Of a stretch of DNA of 35,482 nucleotides, positions 25,190-33,227 are shown one piece after another. The notes under the pieces are model-generated. The model did not search any database. It saw only the letters and a program-made list of their open reading frames with translations, and was not told the origin of the DNA. Numbering within the stretch: position 1 is the stretch's first letter; every line of letters begins with the position of its first letter. This stretch comes from an uncultured Psychroflexus sp. (GTDB taxonomy: Bacteria > Bacteroidota > Bacteroidia > Flavobacteriales > Flavobacteriaceae). The stretch lies in NCBI GenBank assembly GCA_913062845.1, contig CAJXVZ010000031.1:1-35482 (forward strand), given 5' to 3'. Made by a program: the position numbers and the translations under genes.

Positions 25190-26494
25190 TTAATCTTTGT
25201 ATATTTTTCCATCTTTCATGATAAAAACGACATTCTTAAAGGCTTCTGTATTCTTTTGAGTAGGTATTTCTTCTAATGCTATAATGTCTGCAAGAAACCC
25301 TGCTTTAAGTTGACCGATACTGTTCTCCATTTTTAGAATCTTTGCAGGCACCAGGGTGGCCGATTGAACAGCAATATTGACGGGCATGCCGGCATCTGTC
25401 ATATACCCAAATTCTTTCCAGTTCTCACCATGAGGAAAAACCCCGGCATCTGTTCCAAAAACTATAGGTACATTTTTTTTGTAAGCTCTGCCGAACATAT
25501 CCTGTATTTTAGGTCCTATCTCGAGCGCTTTAGGTCTGATAACTTCAGGATAAAAACCATCAACTTTTGCCATTTTACTCACATACTTACCAGCAACAAT
25601 CGTAGGCACGAGATAAACATCAAATTCTTTCATCATTTCCATGGTCTCATCACTCATTTTTGTGCCATGTTCGATGGTCTTCACGCCTCCTATTATCGCC
25701 CTTTGCATGCCGTCATCGCCGTGGGCATGAGCTGCAACATGAAAACCGTAATCCGCTGCTGTTTCGGTGATTGCCTTTATTTCTTCTACCGTAAATTGTG
25801 GGTTTGAGGAATTTTTTGCCTGACTAAGCACACCACCGGTGGCAGTAATCTTAATAAGATCTGCGCCGTTCTTATAGCGTTGTCTTACGGCCTTTCTGGC
25901 ATCTGCAACACCATTAACGACGCCTTCTTTAGGTCCTGGATCGCCCACATAAGAGGCATTGCTTCCGTTGGTAGGATCGCCATGACCACCTGTTGATGAA
26001 ATTATCTTACCGGCCGTAAATACCCTTGGACCGATGATATCTCCTCGGGCGATTGCGTTTTTCAGAGCAATATTTACGCCATTGCCACCAACATCCCGCA
26101 CTGTTGTGAATCCGGCCATTAAAGTCCGTTCACAAAATTTTACAGATTTAAGCGCCTGGTCCGACTTATTGTCCTGATACTTATCCAAATACCTCGTAGG
26201 ACTGGTTTCATGGTCTAAATGTACATGCATGTCTATAAACCCGGGATAAAGCACTTTATCTTTCAAATCTATAATTGTAGCATCTTCTAGTTTAGGTGTG
26301 ACAATCCCGTCATAAATGTTTGAAATCTTATTACCCTGAATGATAAAAGTGAATTCACCCGTTTTATACTCGGCATTCACACTGTCAAAATAAGTCGTAC
26401 AGTGGATGATTGTCGTTTGTGCGTTTGATTTGTTACCAGCTATGAAAAAAAGTAAAATTAATACTGAAAGGCTGACGTAGTTATGAAACTTCAT
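25190..26494 (-). CDS. Secreted amidohydrolase (prolidase-like, binuclear metal site)
   Basis: 434 residues with a signal peptide (hydrophobic core about 8-20, cleavage near NKSNAQ), so periplasmic or exported. All ligands of a type I binuclear amidohydrolase site are visible: His90 and His92 in FIDMHVHL, the carboxylated Lys215 in LIKITATGG, His256 in HVAAHAHGD, His276 in IEHGTK, and Asp349 in VFGTDAGV. The GGxLS and HAHG context resembles Xaa-Pro dipeptidase/imidazolonepropionase-like enzymes of this superfamily; small cyclic or dipeptide substrates are likely but unproven. It starts 35 bases after the aminotransferase gene on the same strand. All catalytic residues are intact. Confidence 0.92.
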   Translation of the reverse strand: MKFHNYVSLSVLILLFFIAGNKSNAQTTIIHCTTYFDSVNAEYKTGEFTFIIQGNKISNIYDGIVTPKLEDATIIDLKDKVLYPGFIDMHVHLDHETSPTRYLDKYQDNKSDQALKSVKFCERTLMAGFTTVRDVGGNGVNIALKNAIARGDIIGPRVFTAGKIISSTGGHGDPTNGSNASYVGDPGPKEGVVNGVADARKAVRQRYKNGADLIKITATGGVLSQAKNSSNPQFTVEEIKAITETAADYGFHVAAHAHGDDGMQRAIIGGVKTIEHGTKMSDETMEMMKEFDVYLVPTIVAGKYVSKMAKVDGFYPEVIRPKALEIGPKIQDMFGRAYKKNVPIVFGTDAGVFPHGENWKEFGYMTDAGMPVNIAVQSATLVPAKILKMENSIGQLKAGFLADIIALEEIPTQKNTEAFKNVVFIMKDGKIYKD

Positions 26495-26529
26495 TAGAGG
26501 TTTTTTGCTTTATTAAATTCCTGAATTAT

Positions 26530-27714
26530 TTAGTTTGTTGGGCCTTCATCCAGGTATTTCAATATATGCCCGCTGATAAATTTTATCTGTTCTTCATCTA
26601 ACTCTGTATGCATAGGTAATGACAATACCTCTTCGGCAAGACTATTTGTAACTTTAAAATCCTTGTCATCATACCTGTCGTCCTTGTATGCCTTTTGAAG
26701 ATGCAAAGGAATTGGATAATAGATGCCATGTGGAATATTCTGAGATTTTAAATATTCCGCCAATCCATCTCTTTTACCATTCTTTATTTTCAAGGTGTAT
26801 TGATGAAATACATGACAGCTACAGGTGTCACATATACCTAAATCCTTATTTTCGCAAGGTCTGTTGGTCCTGGCGACAGGTGTTTCAATATCTTCATGAT
26901 GCTTTAGCACCTTGGTGTAAGCCCTTGCCGCCATTTGTCTTTTAGCGTTGTAATCATCCAACTTAGGCAGTTTTGCTTTTAAGACAACGGCCTGTAAGGC
27001 ATCTAACCTGGAATTCACGCCGACAACGTCGTGATGATATCTTTCATACATTCCATGGTTGACTATTCCTCTAATGGTATGCGCGAGCTTATCATCATTG
27101 GTGAAAATGGCACCACCATCACCATAACAACCCAGATTTTTTGAAGGAAAGAATGAAGTCGCCGCCACATGGCCGATTACACCGGTTTTTTGGGCACTGC
27201 CATCCTTGTAATGGTATGACGAACCTATGCCTTGTGCATTATCTTCAATGACATATAGTTTGTGCTTGTTGGCAATCTCCATTATGGCTTCCATATTTGA
27301 AGCATGGCCAAACAAATGGACCGGAACAATGGCTTTGGTCTTTGGTGTAATGGCCTTTTCAATCGCTTCCGGACTTATATTAAACGTGTCTTCTTCAACA
27401 TCAACAAGGACGGGTGTTAAATTTAGCAGTGCAATGACCTCAACCGTAGCCGCAAAAGTAAAGTCCGCTGTAATCACTTCATCACCTGGCTGTAATCCTA
27501 GGCCCATCATAGCAATCTGTAAAGCATCTGTTCCGTTTGCACATGGAATGACGTTTTTGACATCAAGGTATTTTTCGAGATCTGCCTGAAATTCGTGAAC
27601 TTTAGGTCCATTTACAAAAGCTGCATTGGTCATTACTTCCTCAAATCCTTCCTGTATTTCAGCCTTAATTGGCTCCAATTGACCGATCAGGTCAACCATT
27701 TGTAGTTTTTTCAT
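26530..27714 (-). CDS. DegT/DnrJ/EryC1/StrS family aminotransferase
   Basis: 394 residues. Fold-type I PLP enzyme that aminates keto-sugars of nucleotide sugars, supplying amino sugars for LPS or capsule. Evidence: CANGTDALQIAM, ADFTFAATVEVIALL, VIEDNAQGIGS (PLP-binding Asp), and the PLP lysine in SFFPSKNLGCYGDGG (Lys192), then HQYTLKI and GIYYPIPLHLQKAY near the C terminus. A short cysteine cluster (Cys287, 295, 298, 300; C-x7-C-x2-C-x-C) interrupts the C-terminal domain just before HVFHQY. I chose the ATG at 27712-27714; an upstream TTG at 27735 overlaps the promoter element and is rejected. Precise sugar substrate unknown. Confidence 0.92.
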   Translation of the reverse strand: MKKLQMVDLIGQLEPIKAEIQEGFEEVMTNAAFVNGPKVHEFQADLEKYLDVKNVIPCANGTDALQIAMMGLGLQPGDEVITADFTFAATVEVIALLNLTPVLVDVEEDTFNISPEAIEKAITPKTKAIVPVHLFGHASNMEAIMEIANKHKLYVIEDNAQGIGSSYHYKDGSAQKTGVIGHVAATSFFPSKNLGCYGDGGAIFTNDDKLAHTIRGIVNHGMYERYHHDVVGVNSRLDALQAVVLKAKLPKLDDYNAKRQMAARAYTKVLKHHEDIETPVARTNRPCENKDLGICDTCSCHVFHQYTLKIKNGKRDGLAEYLKSQNIPHGIYYPIPLHLQKAYKDDRYDDKDFKVTNSLAEEVLSLPMHTELDEEQIKFISGHILKYLDEGPTN

Positions 27715-27732
27715 AAATAATATGTTATTCAA

Positions 27733-27740
27733 CAAATTTA
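27733..27740 (-). promoter_or_regulatory. Putative -7 element for the aminotransferase gene
   Basis: Exact TAnnTTTG match on the minus strand (TAAATTTG, 27740-27733), about 19 bases before the ATG at 27714. Its position over the alternative TTG codon supports the ATG start. No TTG at the usual -33 distance. Confidence 0.4.
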
Positions 27741-27797
27741 AGAAATATAAATGGCATTTGCATGAATTCTTTATTTTAGCTCATTGTATTTTCAGAC

Positions 27798-29045
27798 ATG
27801 AAATATCTATATAATTTACTGATACAATTATTTGAATGGAGCCTTCCTTTGCTTGGATTATTTTTTAGCCGATTAAAGGTTTTTTATCAAGACAGAAAAA
27901 GCACCAAAACTGAATTTGAACAGTATCTACTGGTCAATAAAAAACCTATAATCTGGATTCATGTTGCTTCACTTGGTGAATACGAACAAGTTGTTCCGGT
28001 TGTGAAGGAATTAAAAAAACATTTTGATAAGCACGCCTTTCTTTTCAGCTTTTTTTCAGACTCTGGTTACAGGGTTAAGAAAAATAAATCCATCGGAGAT
28101 TTTGAAACTTATTTGCCGTTGGACACCTCAAAAAACGCCAAATCTTTCATCACCAAGGTCAATCCGGTCTTTGCAATTTTTGTAAAATATGATATCTGGC
28201 CAAACTATTTACGTCATCTAAAGTCAAGAAATATCAGTTCATTTCTAGTCGCTTCAAGATTCAGGCCCAATCAAATATATTTTAAGTTTTACGGTGGTTT
28301 TTTTAGAAAAGCCCTCAGGTCTTTTCAATACATTTTTGTTCAGGATCAATCCTCAGGACATTTGTTAGATAGTATTGGTATTAAAAACCGGAAAGTTTCC
28401 GGAGATACGCGCTATGACAGGGTTAGCTTACAGCTGGAGCAAGACAACAAGCTTTTTTTTATGGATAATTTTATTCAAAATGACTTTTGTATGGTTTGCG
28501 GCAGTACCTGGCCTGAAGGTGAAAAGTTACTTCTGGACATCATAAATGATAAGAACCTTAAGCAAAAATACGTCATTGCACCACATCAAATTCACCCAAA
28601 ACATATTGAAGACATCACGAAATCTCTGGAAATACCTTACATTAAATATTCAGAAATCTACAATCAGGATTTGTCACAATATCAGGTATTAATTCTGGAT
28701 ACCGTTGGATTACTCACCAAAGTTTATGCCTATGCTGATCTGGCCTATGTAGGCGGAGGATTTGGACAGGCAGGCCTTCACAATATCCTTGAACCTGCTG
28801 CTTTTGGCGTTCCCATTATAATTGGCCCTAATCATAAAAAATTTCCCGAAGCACAGGCACTTAAAGATCAGGGCGGCTTATTTTGCGTGAAGACTTCAGC
28901 AGAAATGAAAAAACGTATTAAGTCCTTACTTCAGGATGAGCTTTTGAGGGAAAAAATGTCAATGGCATCAGGGAATTTTATCAGTTCACAAAAAGGTGCT
29001 ACAAGTATTACCATCAAAGGTATTTTAGAAAATTTAGATTTATAA
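27798..29045 (+). CDS. waaA: 3-deoxy-D-manno-octulosonic acid (Kdo) transferase
   Basis: 415 residues. WaaA adds Kdo from CMP-Kdo to lipid A precursor at the inner membrane, the first step of LPS core assembly. The N-terminal amphipathic/hydrophobic helix (MKYLYNLLIQLFEWSLPLLG) anchors it to the membrane. The Kdo transferase domain has WIHVASLGEYEQ (52-63, with the catalytic Glu61), the IWPNYL and SFLVASRF segments, and in the C-terminal domain VCGSTWPEGE, APHQIHPKHIE, YVGGGFGQAGLHNILEPAAFG and GPNHKKFPEA, all strongly conserved in WaaA. The order matches GT-B family 30. Its stop codon is directly followed by an inverted repeat in front of the metal regulator gene. Confidence 0.96.
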   Translation: MKYLYNLLIQLFEWSLPLLGLFFSRLKVFYQDRKSTKTEFEQYLLVNKKPIIWIHVASLGEYEQVVPVVKELKKHFDKHAFLFSFFSDSGYRVKKNKSIGDFETYLPLDTSKNAKSFITKVNPVFAIFVKYDIWPNYLRHLKSRNISSFLVASRFRPNQIYFKFYGGFFRKALRSFQYIFVQDQSSGHLLDSIGIKNRKVSGDTRYDRVSLQLEQDNKLFFMDNFIQNDFCMVCGSTWPEGEKLLLDIINDKNLKQKYVIAPHQIHPKHIEDITKSLEIPYIKYSEIYNQDLSQYQVLILDTVGLLTKVYAYADLAYVGGGFGQAGLHNILEPAAFGVPIIIGPNHKKFPEAQALKDQGGLFCVKTSAEMKKRIKSLLQDELLREKMSMASGNFISSQKGATSITIKGILENLDL

Positions 29046-29046
29046 A

Positions 29047-29060
29047 TTAGACTTGTCTAA
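29047..29060. promoter_or_regulatory. Perfect inverted repeat TTAGAC-TT-GTCTAA, likely MntR/DtxR-type operator
   Basis: Six-base arms TTAGAC (29047-29052) and GTCTAA (29055-29060) around a two-base centre. It lies one base after the waaA stop codon and 31 bases before the ATG of the DtxR/MntR-family regulator, 9 bases upstream of an exact -7 element. Its position and its general TTAG...CTAA shape resemble DtxR/MntR family operators, so autoregulation by the adjacent regulator is the simplest reading. Confidence 0.6.
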
Positions 29061-29069
29061 AATATTATT

Positions 29070-29077
29070 TATTTTTG
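29070..29077 (+). promoter_or_regulatory. Putative -7 element for the metal regulator / ZIP operon
   Basis: Exact TAnnTTTG match (TATTTTTG), 14 bases before the ATG at 29092. The expected -33 region overlaps the inverted repeat at 29047-29060, which contains a TTG at 29053-29055 (14-base spacing, a little short). Confidence 0.45.
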
Positions 29078-29091
29078 TCTTAAAAAAGAAT

Positions 29092-29751
29092 ATGCTCAGT
29101 CTGTCTGAAGAAAATTATTTGAAAGCCATTTATCATCTGCAGCAAGGTTCAGGAAAAGCCGTAAGCACAAATGCCTTGTCGGATTATATTGAAACTAAGG
29201 CCTCTTCAGTTTCAGACATGCTAAAAAAACTATCTGATAAATCTCTGGTTAATTACAAAAAATACCAAGGCGTAAAATTGAGTGAGAAAGGAAAATCAAC
29301 AGCCTTAAAGGTCGTAAGAAAACACAGGCTTTGGGAAGTCTTTCTAGTTGAAAAACTCAACTTTAATTGGGATGAGGTCCATGACATTGCGGAACAACTT
29401 GAACATATAAAGTCTGAAGAGCTGACTGACAAACTGGATGCCTTTTTAGACTATCCGAAACGGGATCCACACGGTGACCCGATCCCTAACAAACACGGCG
29501 AGTTCTCTGTAGCCAACAAAAAGGTTTTAGCAGATTTGGACATTAAAGAAAGTGGTATTTGTATTGGTGTAAAAGACTCTTCTTCAGAATTTTTAAACTA
29601 CCTTGACAAACAAGGTATATCTCTTGGCAAAACCATTGAAATAGCAGATAAGGAGAAGTTTGACAAATCTGTCCTGATCAATTTTGACGGCAAGTCCCTT
29701 AGAATTACAGATCAAATCGCTCAGAATTTATATATAAAAACTAATGTGTAA
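29092..29751 (+). CDS. DtxR/MntR family metal-dependent regulator, manganese-type ligands
   Basis: 219 residues from the ATG; a TTG 13 codons upstream lies inside the operator and is rejected. Domains: winged helix-turn-helix (about 1-62), metal-binding dimerisation domain (about 63-140, with HRLWE at 78-82, VHDIAEQLEH at 96-105, and DPHGDPIP), and a C-terminal SH3/FeoA-like domain. Aligning to DtxR by eye, the primary-site ligands are Glu101 (Cys102 in DtxR), Glu104 and His105, with His78, Glu82 and His97 also kept. Glu instead of Cys at this place is the pattern of manganese-sensing MntR. The N-terminal ligand position is Asn7. It probably controls the ZIP transporter gene four bases downstream and itself. 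Confidence 0.92.
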   Translation: MLSLSEENYLKAIYHLQQGSGKAVSTNALSDYIETKASSVSDMLKKLSDKSLVNYKKYQGVKLSEKGKSTALKVVRKHRLWEVFLVEKLNFNWDEVHDIAEQLEHIKSEELTDKLDAFLDYPKRDPHGDPIPNKHGEFSVANKKVLADLDIKESGICIGVKDSSSEFLNYLDKQGISLGKTIEIADKEKFDKSVLINFDGKSLRITDQIAQNLYIKTNV

Positions 29752-29754
29752 ACT

Positions 29755-30576
29755 ATGGAATCCATAATTAGTTATTTTGAACAGCTCAATCCCGTTTTAG
29801 CAGCCTTGTACGCTACGCTCTTTACCTGGGGAATGACCGCTGTTGGTGCATCACTGGTGTTTTTATTCAAAAAGATGAATCGCGTTTTCTTTGATGGTAT
29901 GCTGGGGTTTACCGGTGGTGTCATGGTAGCTGCGAGTTTTTGGAGCCTTTTGGCACCGGGCATTGATATGAGTGACGGCGATGGTTTTATAAAAGTGATC
30001 CCTGCGGCTACAGGTTTTCTTGGCGGTGCCTTATTTATATTTGCATTAGACAAAGTATTGCCTCACCTGCACGTCAACTTTAAAGAAAGTGAAAAAGAAG
30101 GCATTAAAACACCCTGGCGAAAATCAGTTTTGCTGACGCTTGCCATAACTTTGCACAACATCCCTGAAGGTCTTGCCATAGGTGTATTGTTCGGCGGCGT
30201 TTCTGCGGGTATTGAGGGCGCAACCATAGGCGGCGCCGTAGCTCTGGCTTTGGGTATTGGTATCCAAAACTTCCCGGAAGGCTTTGCTGTTGCTATGCCA
30301 CTCAGAGGTCTGGGAAAAAGCCGATGGAAAAGCTTTAATTACGGTCAACTTTCTGCCATTGTAGAACCTTTTGCAGCTGTTCTCGGGGCTTGGGCGGTAT
30401 TGACCTTTGAACCGATTCTGCCTTATGCGCTTTGCTTTGCGGCCGGTGCGATGATCTTCGTCGTCGTAGAAGAAGTGATTCCTGAATCCCAACTTGAAAA
30501 AAATACAGATATTGCCACTTTAGGATTTATTGGTGGGTTTATAGTGATGATGACTTTGGATGTAGCACTGGGGTAG
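29755..30576 (+). CDS. ZIP family metal transporter (GufA-like)
   Basis: 273 residues with about eight membrane helices. ZIP proteins carry zinc, manganese or iron into the cytoplasm. The two metal-site helices are plain: LHNIPEGLAIGVLFGG (TM4) and IGIQNFPEGFAVAMPL (TM5), with the PEG motifs of the bacterial GufA-like branch; the second has Asn in place of the first-helix His. A VEEVIPES segment in TM7 is typical. It starts three bases after the regulator's stop codon, so the two form one operon. The MntR-like ligand set of the regulator suggests manganese, but zinc cannot be excluded from sequence. Confidence 0.93.
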   Translation: MESIISYFEQLNPVLAALYATLFTWGMTAVGASLVFLFKKMNRVFFDGMLGFTGGVMVAASFWSLLAPGIDMSDGDGFIKVIPAATGFLGGALFIFALDKVLPHLHVNFKESEKEGIKTPWRKSVLLTLAITLHNIPEGLAIGVLFGGVSAGIEGATIGGAVALALGIGIQNFPEGFAVAMPLRGLGKSRWKSFNYGQLSAIVEPFAAVLGAWAVLTFEPILPYALCFAAGAMIFVVVEEVIPESQLEKNTDIATLGFIGGFIVMMTLDVALG

Positions 30577-30608
30577 TAGTCAAGCCATATTATTGTTACC
30601 AAAGACTT

Positions 30609-31859
30609 TTAATTACAATTGCCGTTACTCAAGTCCTCAAGGCTTGGATTATATTGATTCATTTGTACATAATATTGACCTTCTATGACTGTGTTCTGAA
30701 GTGCACAAAAGTCATCTAAATTATCATTCCCATATATATTTACACCATCACCAATGATAGTAGGGTTGTTTAAACCCTCTAGGGTTGAAAAATTATTATT
30801 GGTCAAATTAAGTCTGCCGTTTATTTCTGTAACATTGCTTAAAGCCTCCAGGTTTATCGAAAAGTTAAGGTTTGAAATTCCAACGTCATCATGCACTTTG
30901 GTCAAATTGCTCAAAGCATCTAAGTTTAAAAGACTTTCGTTAAAATATATAAACAAGTCGCCCTCCACAATTTGTAAATTTTGTAAGCCGTTTATATTTT
31001 CTAATTCAACGTTAGAATGCACAAGCACATCGCCGGTAAAAGTGGTCACGTTACTTAAACCATCTATGTTTTCTAATTCTATGTTGCTTATAATTGATAA
31101 ATCGATAACACCTCTTAAACCGGCCAATCCATCAATTTGCTTTAAACTATAATTATCTAAAATTTTAACTCTAATAGGTTCTTCAATATCTAAACTTGAT
31201 AAACCATCAAGATTCATAAGATTATCATTTTCTTCAATGTCGATGGCTATGAGAGAAGACAAATTATTGAGGTTATCTAAATGGAGTAAATTTGTATTTC
31301 TTCTTAAGGTTAAAATACTACCTATTTTTTCTAAGTTGTAAAATGTATCTATTTTTTATAATGCCGTATTCGACATAAACCAAAGACCATTTTCCAACTC
31401 TTTGACATTTTGAAAAGCATCAACATTAATTAAGTTGGGGTTGTCATTAAAAGCTATCATTCCATTGACAATTTCAAGACTTTCAAAACCACTCACGCTT
31501 AGTAGATTGTCATTGTAAGAAAAACTAATACTTCCTGCAATTTCCAAATTATTGAACCCATTAATACTTTCAAGTTCTTTGCAAATCCCAACATTTATAT
31601 TACCTTCAATTACCTTTAATGAATTCAGGGGACTTAAATCTGTGATATCATAACTATCATCTTCATAATCTGCAATAACCAAATTTCCTTCTATACTTGT
31701 ATAATTTTGGTTCCCAAATTCATTCACCATTTCCTGTGAATATAACCCAACATCTCCATTGTATGTCTTTGGACCGTCATCATTACTACAAGACGGCATT
31801 AAAATAATGACACCAGAAAGGAAAAGAAGTAAAATAATTCTTTTAAATGATATTTTCAA
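30609..31859 (-). pseudogene. Leucine-rich-repeat lipoprotein gene with an in-frame stop
   Basis: One frame runs from TTG at 31857-31859 to 30609, about 415 residues, interrupted only by TAA at 31356-31358 (codon 168). The first part has a lipoprotein signal (MKISFKRIILLLFLSG, ending in LMPSC) and both parts share the same imperfect repeats of about 23-24 residues, with units such as LENIDGLSNVTTFTGDVLV and LENINGLQNLQIVEGDLFI, as in receptor-L-domain-like bacterial LRR lipoproteins. The stop falls at a variable position of the repeat. A single C-to-T change in a Gln codon (CAA) would create it. No ATG exists near the start either. It is either a recent pseudogene, a sequencing error, or two separately made products. 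Confidence 0.8.
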
Positions 31860-31899
31860 AATTAAAACTATTGTTTTGAATTGCAATTACTTAAATTTT

Positions 31900-32841
31900 T
31901 CAAATCAAACCAAACAATCTAATCGAATAAAAAACCAGAGAAATTACGACAAACAGCCAAAATGCAATTTGCAGCCATAATTTCCTTTTTATCCTTGATA
32001 CAAAATCGCCTAAGTAAATACAAAATGGCCATAAAGATAATAGCCATAAACCTGAAATCGTTGATCCTTCAAATAGCATGGTCGCTATCGCCAAAAAAAG
32101 AAAAGTCAAAAACACCGAAGCCATTTGCCTGTGATACAAAGACCTTACCTGCTTTACACTGTAAATCTGATAAAAAAACACCAGTACAGCTGTAGCCCAA
32201 AAGACTGCCATATAGACTGAAACTTCATTTTCTAACAAGCTGAAATCTTTCCTGAAAGATGGCAGGAGGTCTTGAAGATGAGCTACCTCATCATAATATT
32301 GTATATAAAAGACCTGCGTAAGTATCACAACTGTCGCAACCCCAAAAACAGGTATCACGTAGTACCTCCATCTTGATTTTGTAAATATGACGGTAAATAC
32401 AAAAACTAAAACCAAAAAAACCAAAACAGGTCTGTAAAAAAATGAAGCAACAACAATAAGGGCAACACTTTCAAATATAGAATTCTTCACATTCCAGGCA
32501 GTACTTAAATTCAGTAGCCTGGTTGTGGCCAGACTCAGAAAACCAAAAGCAAACACTTCTGAGTTATGCCGGATATCCTGAAGCAAAAAACTTGTAAGGA
32601 GTACAAAAAAAAGGATGACGTAGCTATGCCCTGTCTGGATTTGAAAATATTTTATTTTTACTTCAAAAAGTATAAAAGTCGAAATCAGAACCAGGTACTT
32701 CAGAATTATGATGCCAAGACTTTCAAAACTTAGGCCTACCTGTTGATTTATTCCGATTTCAATGAAATAACAAGCACTCAGGACAAAACCCAATATGATA
32801 AAAACAATTGGCTTAGATTGTTTAAAAAAATTAGCAATCAT
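31900..32841 (-). CDS. DUF6427 family integral membrane protein
   Basis: 313 residues, almost entirely hydrophobic, with about eight to nine helices. The start MIANFFKQSKPIVFIILGF and the overall layout match what I recall of DUF6427, a flavobacterial family of unknown function with a polymerase-like membrane topology. It is divergent from a DUF6341 gene 47 bases away; these two families are commonly neighbours in Flavobacteriia, near nucleotide salvage genes. ATG start. No catalytic motif seen, and no promoter element is clear on this strand. Confidence 0.78.
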   Translation of the reverse strand: MIANFFKQSKPIVFIILGFVLSACYFIEIGINQQVGLSFESLGIIILKYLVLISTFILFEVKIKYFQIQTGHSYVILFFVLLTSFLLQDIRHNSEVFAFGFLSLATTRLLNLSTAWNVKNSIFESVALIVVASFFYRPVLVFLVLVFVFTVIFTKSRWRYYVIPVFGVATVVILTQVFYIQYYDEVAHLQDLLPSFRKDFSLLENEVSVYMAVFWATAVLVFFYQIYSVKQVRSLYHRQMASVFLTFLFLAIATMLFEGSTISGLWLLSLWPFCIYLGDFVSRIKRKLWLQIAFWLFVVISLVFYSIRLFGLI

Positions 32842-32855
32842 ATGGTTCTAATGAT

Positions 32856-32863
32856 TATTTTTG
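32856..32863 (+). promoter_or_regulatory. Putative -7 element for the DUF6341 gene
   Basis: Exact TAnnTTTG match (TATTTTTG followed by CA), 25 bases before the ATG at 32889, in the 47-base divergent gap. No -33 TTG at the usual distance. Confidence 0.4.
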
Positions 32864-32888
32864 CAAGGTAATTATAATTATAAAAGAC

Positions 32889-33110
32889 ATGAAAGATTTT
32901 TTTCTCGGTATAGAATCATTATTTGAAGAGTTTTTATTCCTTCCCTTTGATTTTCTTAGAATGACGCTACAGCCCGACTCCTGGCTGGCAGCCAATGGTG
33001 TAAATTTCATATTCCTTTTAATTGGTTTTGTTGCCTTTGCGTATTGGATGAAACAATTGAAGTCATTCAATGAAGACACAAAAGATGTCGAAGACAACTA
33101 CTTGATATAA
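32889..33110 (+). CDS. DUF6341 family small membrane protein
   Basis: 73 residues. A charged N terminus (MKDFFLGIESLFEEFLFLPFD) with an amphipathic helix is followed by RMTLQPDSWLAANGVNFIF and one membrane helix (about 38-56, FIFLLIGFVAFAYWM), then an acidic tail (NEDTKDVEDNYLI). This conserved short protein is characteristic of Flavobacteriia; its function is unknown. Its placement next to DUF6427 supports both calls. ATG start with a nearby promoter element. Confidence 0.85.
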   Translation: MKDFFLGIESLFEEFLFLPFDFLRMTLQPDSWLAANGVNFIFLLIGFVAFAYWMKQLKSFNEDTKDVEDNYLI

Positions 33111-33227
33111 TTTACTTTATACAGTCTAAACTACCTTCACAATATTTTTTAAAATTTTTTCAAAAAAAATTAGGGTCATCTTGTTTTGAGTTGTTTTAAT
33201 ACTGTAAAATATCAAAAACATAAACAA

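Noticed and set aside
25364-25807. 147-codon plus-strand frame inside the amidohydrolase gene
   Set aside because: Antisense shadow; the His-rich composition reflects the codons of the real gene on the other strand.
27715-27735. Longer aminotransferase starting at TTG (27735)
   Set aside because: The codon overlaps an exact -7 promoter element, and the extension is not typical of the family.
29053-29091. Longer metal regulator starting at TTG (29053)
   Set aside because: The codon is inside the inverted repeat and upstream of the likely transcription start; homologues begin near the MLSLSEE segment.
30124-30492. 122-codon minus-strand frame inside the ZIP transporter gene
   Set aside because: Antisense shadow of a clearly coding region, polar and basic composition without domain features.
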